A DNA stretch of 10,709 bases from Syntrophaceae bacterium (lineage in GTDB: Bacteria > Desulfobacterota > Syntrophorhabdia > Syntrophorhabdales > WCHB1-27): assembly GCA_003165115.1 (NCBI GenBank), contig PLSJ01000235.1, positions 1 through 10,709 on the forward strand. Reading direction: 5' to 3'. The translations under genes and the position numbers were made by a program. This document shows, in pieces, positions 1 to 5,196 of the stretch. Position 1 is the stretch's first letter; each line of letters begins with the position of its first letter. The notes under the pieces were generated by a model that saw nothing but the letters and a program-made list of their open reading frames with translations, did no database searches and was not told the origin of the DNA.

Positions 1-1128
1 TCGGTCGCCGTGGGCTGGCAGGTATACGCGCTCACGGGTAGTCCCTTCTTCCTCGGCCTTGTCGGGCTTGCCCAGTTCCTGCCCATGTTCCTCCTCACTC
101 TCGTCGTCGGCCACGCCGCCGACCGGTACGACCGCCTGTCCATCCTCCGGGTCTGCCGCCTCGTTATGGGCGCCGGCGCTCTGGCGCTCGCCGTCGGGAG
201 CTATTCCGGCTGGCTCGGCAAGGAAGGCATCCTTGCGGTCCTGCTCGTCCTCGGCGCGGCGCGCGCCTTCGAGGTGCCGACGCAGGCCGCCCTCCTGCCG
301 GGTCTCGTGCGGACCGGCCTCTTTCCGCGCGCGGTCGCCTGGGCCACCTCATCCGCTCAGACCGCTTCCGTCCTCGGACCCGCCTTCGGCGGGCTCCTCT
401 ATGCCGCCGGCGCGAGCGTGGCCTATGCGACGATCACCTTCCTCTTCCTCGCCTCCGGCCTGCTCGTCTCCCTCATCCGCATGGAGCGCAAGGCCGTGAA
501 GCCCGAGCCGGTCACCCCACGGTCCCTTTTCGCGGGCATCACTTTCGTCAAAAGCTCACCCGCCATCCTGGGCGCCATATCCCTTGACCTTTTCGCCGTC
601 CTCCTCGGCGGCGCGACGGCCCTGCTCCCCGTTTACGCCCGGAATATCCTACTCACGGGCCCGGCGGGCCTGGGGCTGCTCAGGTCTGCCCCGGCCGCCG
701 GCGCGCTGCTGACGTCGCTTTTTCTGGCCCGCCATCCCCTCAAGCGCCCGATGGGCAGGACCATGTTCGCGGCCGTCTTCGTGTTCGGGGGCGCGACCGT
801 CGTTTTTGCCCTCTCCTCTTCCTTCCTCCTGTCCCTCCTCAGCCTGGCCGTACTCGGGTCCGCGGACGTGGTCAGCGTGGTCATCAGGCAGACCCTCGTG
901 CAGATGGAGACGCCCGACGCCATGAGAGGGAGGGTAAACGCCGTCAACTCGATGTTCGTCGGCACTTCCAATCAGTTGGGGGAGTTCGAGTCGGGTGTCA
1001 CCGCCGCCTGGTTCGGGGCCGTACCCGCCGTCCTGATCGGGGGCATCGGCACCATGGTCGTCGCGGCGCTCTGGATGCGTCTCTTCCCCGCCCTCGCCCG
1101 TTTCGACCGCCCGCAAGCCGAAGGATAA
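1..1128 (+). CDS. MFS exporter, EntS-like (MFS_3 type), 5'-truncated by window edge
   Basis: This is a major facilitator superfamily membrane transporter, probably a proton-driven drug or siderophore exporter. The frame is open back to base 1, and the first codons read SVAVGWQVYALTGSPFFLG, which matches the end of TM1 and start of TM2 in EntS-like exporters. The true start therefore lies outside the window, and the GTG at 10 is internal. About 375 residues are visible of a family length near 400-430. The loop GHAADRYDR is the MFS signature-A region after TM2. The protein continues as alternating hydrophobic segments and ends with a basic tail after LFPALARFDR. The family call is recognition from the sequence pattern; the substrate is unknown. 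It is followed by 162 bp of noncoding DNA, so it is probably not co-transcribed in a tight operon with the KaiB-like gene. Confidence 0.85.
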   Translation, partial: SVAVGWQVYALTGSPFFLGLVGLAQFLPMFLLTLVVGHAADRYDRLSILRVCRLVMGAGALALAVGSYSGWLGKEGILAVLLVLGAARAFEVPTQAALLPGLVRTGLFPRAVAWATSSAQTASVLGPAFGGLLYAAGASVAYATITFLFLASGLLVSLIRMERKAVKPEPVTPRSLFAGITFVKSSPAILGAISLDLFAVLLGGATALLPVYARNILLTGPAGLGLLRSAPAAGALLTSLFLARHPLKRPMGRTMFAAVFVFGGATVVFALSSSFLLSLLSLAVLGSADVVSVVIRQTLVQMETPDAMRGRVNAVNSMFVGTSNQLGEFESGVTAAWFGAVPAVLIGGIGTMVVAALWMRLFPALARFDRPQAEG

Positions 1129-1290
1129 CGCTTATTCCAATTATTCTGTCGACTGCTTTCCGTCCCCGGTGTACTCTCTATCACTACTAGAGAGACCTGG
1201 TGACAAACGCGCACCAGGGACGTGACGGAAGCCCTCCTTGCAGGGGCCGATACAAAAGAGCCTGGCCGACACACGAGCGAGGATGACACA
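1129..1290 (+). promoter_or_regulatory. Leader with two tandem hairpins ahead of the KaiB-like gene
   Basis: This gap contains two back-to-back inverted repeats. The first is CTCTCTA (1174-1180) with TAGAGAG (1188-1194) and a 7-nt loop. The second is CCTGGTG (1196-1202) with CACCAGG (1212-1218) and a 9-nt loop. The first 40 bases are AT-richer than their surroundings. Neither hairpin is followed by a T run, so they look more like operators or leader structures than a classical intrinsic terminator for the upstream transporter. A ribosome binding site, GAGG at 1279-1282, lies 8 nt before the ATG at 1291. Function is inference. Confidence 0.4.
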
Positions 1291-1643
1291 ATGAATGAAG
1301 AGAAGCGCGGCCGTTCCGGGGAGAGTGACGAATCCACAGAGGCGCAGGCCGGGCCGAAACAGGTGGACTTTGTGCTGCGTCTCTACATCGCGGGCATGTC
1401 GTTAAGGTCGAGCCGCGCCGTCGACAACATCAAGAAGATTTGCGAGGAGCACCCCAAGGGCGCTACGAGCTTGAAGTGATCGATATTTATCAGAACCCCG
1501 TGCTGGCGAAAGGGGAGCAGGTCATCGCGGTCCCCACGCTCATCAAGAGACTTCCGCCGCCTCTCAGGAAATTCATCGGCGACCTTGCCGACACGGAGAA
1601 GATACTGGTCGGCCTCGACGTGAGGCCGAAGAGCGAGAAATAA
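1291..1643 (+). pseudogene. kaiB-like: KaiB-like thioredoxin-fold protein, frameshifted
   Basis: The gene encodes a KaiB-domain protein. In cyanobacteria KaiB is a clock component that binds KaiC; stand-alone homologues in other bacteria have poorly defined roles, some linked to stress. The reading starts at ATG 1291 behind GAGG at 1279-1282. It has an acidic, glutamine-rich tail of about 28 residues, then VDFVLRLYIAGMSLRSSRAV, the typical first beta strand and helix of KaiB. After KKICEEHPKG (codon ending 1461) this frame runs into ATSLK and a stop at 1477-1479. The rest of the domain continues in another frame from about 1461: RYELEVIDIYQNPVLAKGEQ, then IAVPTLIKRLPPPLRKFIGD, ending at 1643. 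One extra base in the GGGC at 1458-1461 would join KG directly to RYELEV and give about 117 residues. The break is therefore a one-base deletion, either a real mutation or a sequencing/assembly error. No kaiC is visible. Recognition of the family is firm; functionality is not. Confidence 0.85.
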
Positions 1644-1645
1644 CG

Positions 1646-1675
1646 CGGAAGGGAAGAGCGCGCTCTTCCCTTCCG
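1646..1675. terminator. 30-bp perfect palindrome, likely bidirectional terminator
   Basis: Bases 1646-1675 are a perfect inverted repeat with no mismatch, with arms CGGAAGGGAAGAGCG and CGCTCTTCCCTTCCG. It sits 2 bp after the stop of the KaiB-like gene and 19 bp before the stop of the convergent CoA-transferase, where a shared terminator is expected. There is no clear T run on either side, so intrinsic termination would be imperfect. It could instead stabilise mRNA 3' ends. Confidence 0.65.
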
Positions 1676-1694
1676 GACCCGTCACTACCCTTCT

Positions 1695-3233
1695 TTATAC
1701 ACCGAGTATCCTGCCCAGCTCCCCCCATTCGGTCCTGTAGATGCCTTCGGGGATCAGCTTGAGGTCGGCCGAGATGGCCGGTTTGAATTCCATGTACGGG
1801 AGCACGTCTTTTTCCAGGTCGATGCCGGGGGCGACTTCGGTTATCATGAGGCCGCCGGGGGTCAGCTCCAGGACGACCCTTTCGGTGACGTAGACGACTT
1901 TCTTCCCCACGCTCAGCGCGTACTTGCCGCTGAAGCCTACCTGCTCGACCTTTTTGAGGAATTTCTTGATTGTCCCTTCCCTGACGATGACCAGCCTGCC
2001 GTCGTCCACCCTGATTTCGAGGGGGCCTGCCATGAAGGTGCCGCAGAAGACCACTTTCTTTGCGTGCTGGGTCGTGTTGATGAAGCCGCCGGGGCCCATG
2101 GGCTTGCCGCCGAAGGTGCCGGCGTTGAGGTTCCCTTCCCTGTCCGTCTGGCTCAAGCCCGCGAAAGCGAGGTCGAGACCGCCGCCGTCGAAGTAGTTGA
2201 ACAGGTGGTCCTGCTGGAGCATGGCCTCGCCGTTGTAGTGGGCGCCGAATTCGATGGTCGCGCCGGGGATGCCGCCGATGTTCCCCGATTCGGAGATGAG
2301 CGTCATGAGGTGGCTGCACCCTTCTTCGGCGACGACCGTGCCTATGCCCTGGGGGATGCCGATGCCCAGGTTGACCGCCCCCGGCATCAGCTCCATGGCC
2401 GCGCGGCGGGCGATGATCTTGCGCTCGTCGAAAGGCATCGGCTTGATCTGGCTCTCCGGCACCTTTATGTGGCCCGCGAGGGACGCCTTATACTGGGTCC
2501 CCATGGTCTGCATCTGCGGTGTTTTCGCTATTGTCACGTAATCGACGCAGACGCCCGGCACCCGCACGAACTGCGGGTGGAGCGAGTCCGCCTTGGCAAG
2601 CTGCTCTACCTGAACGATGACGATGCCGCCCGACGCCTTCGCCGCAAGCGCCACGGGCAGGGCCTCCAGCGCGATCGCCTCCTTCTCGAAGGTGATGTTG
2701 CCCTTTTCGTCCGCCGTGGTGCCCCTGATCAACGCGACGTTGATGGGGAAGGTCTTAAAGAACATGTATTCCTGCCCCTCGACTTCCATTATCTTCGCAT
2801 AGGGGCTTTCCCCGAAACGGGGATCGAGAAACGAGCCGAGCCCGGTCTTCGTGAAAAGGCCGGGCGACCTCCTGGCGACTTCCGAGTACCACTGGACCAT
2901 GGTGCCCAGGGGCCAGAAGAAACACTCTATCTTTCCCTCCTGGACGGCCTTGGCCATCTGCGGCTCGGAGCCGATGTGTCCCGTCACCACCTTCGTTACC
3001 ATGCCTTCCATGCCAGCTTCCGCCCATATGCCCGCGCCCCGGCTTGTCCAGTCGCCCGCGCCGGCGGCATGCATGAAGGTGATCCCCTTGGGATGCTTTG
3101 TTTCGAGGTATCGGTCACGGAGGGCAAACGCGAAGTCCTCGGGCCAACCCGCGAGCCCGAAAACCACACTGGCCACCAGGTCTCCGTCCTTGATAAGTTC
3201 AGCCGCAGCTTTTGCAGTAACCACTTTCGCCAT
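1695..3233 (-). CDS. Acyl-CoA:acetate/propionate-type CoA-transferase (family I, fused subunits)
   Basis: This enzyme moves coenzyme A from a donor acyl-CoA to a free carboxylic acid, activating the acid without ATP in the cytoplasm. At 512 residues it has the length of the single-chain propionate CoA-transferase/YdiF group, in which the alpha and beta subunits of 3-oxoacid CoA-transferases are fused. The N-terminal half runs from KVVTAKAAAELIKDGDLVAS to about residue 260. The second half begins near PFDERKIIARRAAMEL and contains the glycine-rich NLGIGIPQGI. The motif ISESGNIGGIPG places E315 where family I enzymes carry the glutamate that forms the acyl-enzyme thioester intermediate. I chose ATG 3233 because AAAGGAG lies about 10 nt upstream; an in-frame ATG at 3296 would lie at or before the transcript start expected from the sigma-54 promoter at 3301-3315. 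It points the same way as the sigma-54 regulator but has its own promoter. Its role next to an acyl-CoA dehydrogenase and acid transporter is probably substrate activation. The exact acid is unknown. Confidence 0.9.
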   Translation of the reverse strand: MAKVVTAKAAAELIKDGDLVASVVFGLAGWPEDFAFALRDRYLETKHPKGITFMHAAGAGDWTSRGAGIWAEAGMEGMVTKVVTGHIGSEPQMAKAVQEGKIECFFWPLGTMVQWYSEVARRSPGLFTKTGLGSFLDPRFGESPYAKIMEVEGQEYMFFKTFPINVALIRGTTADEKGNITFEKEAIALEALPVALAAKASGGIVIVQVEQLAKADSLHPQFVRVPGVCVDYVTIAKTPQMQTMGTQYKASLAGHIKVPESQIKPMPFDERKIIARRAAMELMPGAVNLGIGIPQGIGTVVAEEGCSHLMTLISESGNIGGIPGATIEFGAHYNGEAMLQQDHLFNYFDGGGLDLAFAGLSQTDREGNLNAGTFGGKPMGPGGFINTTQHAKKVVFCGTFMAGPLEIRVDDGRLVIVREGTIKKFLKKVEQVGFSGKYALSVGKKVVYVTERVVLELTPGGLMITEVAPGIDLEKDVLPYMEFKPAISADLKLIPEGIYRTEWGELGRILGV

Positions 3234-3300
3234 GTCGGTTGGTCTCCTTTCGTCGAAATTGCCTGAAGTCCCGGCCTTTCTTCCGCCTCCCGTCATGTTG

Positions 3301-3315
3301 GCATAAATCGTGCCA
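3301..3315 (-). promoter_or_regulatory. Sigma-54 (-24/-12) promoter of the CoA-transferase gene
   Basis: Read on the minus strand this is TGGCACGATTTATGC. It has GG at -24 and GC at -12 with the correct spacing against the sigma-54 consensus TGGCACG-N4-TTGC; one base of the -12 block differs. The -12 GC is 68 bp before ATG 3233. A nearly identical copy lies upstream of the acyl-CoA dehydrogenase (5110-5124), and the identity extends into the flanking CCGGAG. Confidence 0.85.
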
Positions 3316-3370
3316 CTCCGGGAGAGGCCGCTCTTTCAAGGGTTTCAGGTTTTACGGCATTATAAAATGG

Positions 3371-3419
3371 CATATGCGACAAAACATTGTGTCATGGGTG
3401 ACAGACACAAGTGACACAA
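3371..3419. promoter_or_regulatory. Candidate enhancer (upstream activating sequence) for the CoA-transferase promoter
   Basis: This AT-richer block, about 55-105 bp upstream of the -24 element, is packed with repeats. TTGTGTCA (3387-3394) forms a perfect 8-bp inverted repeat with TGACACAA (3412-3419). Its first seven bases also pair with GACACAA (3404-3410), and GTCA/TGAC (3391-3394, 3399-3402) nest inside. CATATGCGACAAAA (3371-3384) resembles CATATGCGTCACAA found on the minus strand at 5032-5019 in the acyl-CoA dehydrogenase promoter region. The position and symmetry fit binding of the adjacent sigma-54 activator. The assignment to that regulator is inference. Confidence 0.6.
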
Positions 3420-3420
3420 A

Positions 3421-4974
3421 TTACGAAACCTGGCTGTTCTGCATGGTGCCCTTTCGGCCGAAGGGTATGCCCAGCTTCCTCATCCTGTGGCGCAGGGTGC
3501 CGGAGTTTATGCCGAGCAGCTCGGCCGCGCCCCCCGCCCCGCTCACCTTGCCCATCGTCTTCTCGAGGGCATGCCTGATCTGTCTGGCTTCCCCCTCCCG
3601 CAGGGTGGAGGTCGCGTCACTGCCCGCCCCGGCCGTGTCCGGCCGGCCGATTGCACCGCTGACCACGTCCCCGAACATGAGCGGCCTGCCGCCGGAGACG
3701 ATGATTGCCCTCTCCACGGCGTTCTCCAGCTCCCTGGCGTTTCCCGGCCAGTCATAGGCCGTGAGCCTGTCTATCTCGCCCGCGGCGAGCGTCGGGACGG
3801 TGGGCAGCACCATCTGCCGGGATTTCTTCTCGATAAAGTGATGGACCAGGGCGGGTATGTCGGTCTTGCGCTCCCTGAGCGGCGGGATCTGTATCGGGAA
3901 GACGTTGAGCCGGAAGAAGAGGTCCTCCCGGAAAAGGCCGGCCGCGACCAGGGACTCCAGGTGCCTGTTCGTGGCCGATATGATCCGCACGTCGATCTTG
4001 ATCGGCGTCGCCCCGCCTACCCGGTCGATCTCCTTCTCCTGGAGCACCCGCAGGAGCCTCACCTGCGCCAGGGGAGGCAGCTCGGAGACTTCGTCGAGGA
4101 AGACGGTCCCGCCGTTGGCGCGCTCGAAGCGGCCCCTCTTCTGGTCGTACGCGCCCGTGAAAGCGCCCTTCTCGTGACCGAACAGCTCGCTGTCGATCAG
4201 GCTTTCCGGGATGGCGCCGCAGTTCACCTTGATGAGCGGCGCCAGCCGCCGGGGCGAGTTGTCGTGGATGGCGTTGGCGATAAGCTCCTTGCCCGTGCCC
4301 GTCTCCCCGCTTATGAGCACGGGGCTCATGAGGGGCGCCACCATGCGCACCCCCTCCATGACCCTCTTCAGCCCGAACTCCCCGCCCACCAGGCGGCTGC
4401 CGGGCCTGTTCCGCAGCTCTTCCTGCAGATAGGATTTGTCGTCCGCGAGCAGGTCCTTGAGCCTCGATATCTCCCTGTACTGCTGGTTGTTCGCCAGGGC
4501 GATGGCGGAGGGCTCGTTCACGAGCGTCCACAGGTGCAGGTGTTCGTCCGTATACCTGTTCCTGCCGATGGCGCGGGCGACCAGGGCGCCCACGTATATG
4601 CCGTCGACCACGAGGCGGTTGACGAGCAGGCAGGACTCATCCCAGTGCCGCCGGCGGGCGACGTGGCTGATGATGGGGTCGTCGAAGGCATTCGCTATCC
4701 TCGTGCGGCCGTAATGCTCCACGTCCTCGAACTCTTTGCGCAGGCACGCGGGCAGCGGCGTTTCCTCGGAGCAGGACCACCCGCCCGTCTCGTCGGCCAG
4801 GGCCTTGATCGTGGTCGATCCCAGCTCCCGGTCGTAGACCACGAGCATAAGCTCGTCTATCGGCATCACCTCGCGGAGGAACCGGAAACAGCTCGACAGG
4901 GCCTTCTCGATTTCGAGGCTCCCGCACATGCGGATGCTCACTTCCCGGAAAAACTTGTTTTCGTCGATTTGCAA
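3421..4974 (-). CDS. Sigma-54-dependent transcriptional activator with GAF sensor, AAA+ and Fis-type HTH domains
   Basis: This is an enhancer-binding protein that uses ATP hydrolysis to open sigma-54 RNA polymerase promoters. It has 517 residues. The N-terminal part, about 15-165, is a GAF-like ligand-sensing domain rather than a phosphorylated receiver domain. A central AAA+ domain follows with Walker A GETGTGKE at 223-230, the sigma-54-contacting loop GAFTGA at 270-275 and Walker B GGTVFLDE at 288-295. The C-terminal helix-turn-helix of Fis/FhlA type lies around 480-503 (GGAAELLGINSGTLRHRMRK). The start is TTG 4974, supported by AAAGGGG about 7 nt upstream; the only early alternative is M16, which would clip the sensor helix. 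The gene lies between two sigma-54 promoters with matching sequences and is divergent from the acyl-CoA dehydrogenase operon. It is very probably the dedicated activator of both units, responding to a small molecule from the pathway. The effector is unknown. Confidence 0.95.
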   Translation of the reverse strand: MQIDENKFFREVSIRMCGSLEIEKALSSCFRFLREVMPIDELMLVVYDRELGSTTIKALADETGGWSCSEETPLPACLRKEFEDVEHYGRTRIANAFDDPIISHVARRRHWDESCLLVNRLVVDGIYVGALVARAIGRNRYTDEHLHLWTLVNEPSAIALANNQQYREISRLKDLLADDKSYLQEELRNRPGSRLVGGEFGLKRVMEGVRMVAPLMSPVLISGETGTGKELIANAIHDNSPRRLAPLIKVNCGAIPESLIDSELFGHEKGAFTGAYDQKRGRFERANGGTVFLDEVSELPPLAQVRLLRVLQEKEIDRVGGATPIKIDVRIISATNRHLESLVAAGLFREDLFFRLNVFPIQIPPLRERKTDIPALVHHFIEKKSRQMVLPTVPTLAAGEIDRLTAYDWPGNARELENAVERAIIVSGGRPLMFGDVVSGAIGRPDTAGAGSDATSTLREGEARQIRHALEKTMGKVSGAGGAAELLGINSGTLRHRMRKLGIPFGRKGTMQNSQVS

Positions 4975-5003
4975 GGACGTGCCCCTTTCTTGTCGTATTT
5001 AAC

Positions 5004-5035
5004 AATATAAAGACATATTGTGACGCATATGTCAA
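5004..5035 (-). promoter_or_regulatory. Possible sigma-70 promoter of the sigma-54 activator gene
   Basis: On the minus strand there is a perfect -35 hexamer TTGACA (5035-5030), followed at 18 bp by TTTATA (5011-5006) or at 20 bp by TATATT (5009-5004). The -10 match or the spacing is therefore suboptimal. The spacer coincides with the palindrome GACATA-N10-TATGTC (5012-5033), so a protein bound there would cover the promoter. This suggests autoregulation. It is about 30 bp upstream of the TTG start. Confidence 0.35.
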
Positions 5036-5063
5036 ATGGTTGCGTCGTATGCGTCATTTGTGA
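5012..5063. promoter_or_regulatory. Candidate enhancer/operator region in the regulator-dehydrogenase intergenic gap
   Basis: TGACGCATA (5021-5029) and TATGCGTCA (5048-5056) form a perfect 9-bp inverted repeat separated by 18 bp. An overlapping palindrome, GACATA/TATGTC, spans 5012-5033. The right-hand arm continues as ATGCGTCATTTGTGA (5049-5063), which resembles TTGTGTCATGGGTGA (3387-3401) upstream of the CoA-transferase. The centre is about 70 bp upstream of the -24 element at 5110, a normal distance for a sigma-54 activator site. I infer that the divergently encoded activator binds here. Confidence 0.65.
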
Positions 5064-5109
5064 AAACCGTTACATAGGTTCTCCTTACGGCGGACCGTGT
5101 TTTCCGGAG

Positions 5110-5124
5110 TGGCATGGTTTATGC
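5110..5124 (+). promoter_or_regulatory. Sigma-54 (-24/-12) promoter of the acyl-CoA dehydrogenase operon
   Basis: TGGCATGGTTTATGC carries GG at -24 and GC at -12 with correct spacing. With its flanks it matches the CoA-transferase promoter at 20 of 22 positions (5104-5125 against 3321-3300 on the other strand). The -12 GC is 73 bp before ATG 5197, close to the 68 bp seen at the CoA-transferase. Confidence 0.85.
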
Positions 5125-5196
5125 CTTGATAAGCCGCGGGGCTTTAGCGTTTTTTCACATTGTTGTCAAATAAGATAAAGGAGGGGCTTTGACGTT

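Noticed and set aside
1172..1195. Possible TetR-type operator (resemblance to CTATCA...GATAGAG)
   Set aside because: The symmetry is a simple hairpin and the match to known tet operators is partial; there is no TetR gene in the window.
1222..1290. GTG start at 1222 extending the KaiB-like protein by 23 residues
   Set aside because: It lies just after the hairpins without a good ribosome binding site, and the added sequence is not KaiB-like; ATG 1291 has GAGG at 8 nt.
2064..3266. 400-residue open frame on the plus strand opposite the CoA-transferase
   Set aside because: Shadow of a well-supported enzyme gene; no start signal or protein-like pattern.
3234..3296. Longer N-terminus for the CoA-transferase starting at ATG 3296
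   Set aside because: The -12 element at 3301-3304 implies a transcript start near 3290, so this ATG would not be on the mRNA. The ribosome binding site supports ATG 3233.
3487..5010. 507-residue open frame on the plus strand opposite the sigma-54 activator
   Set aside because: The minus strand has all sigma-54 activator motifs. The plus-strand translation is low-complexity and matches nothing I recognise.
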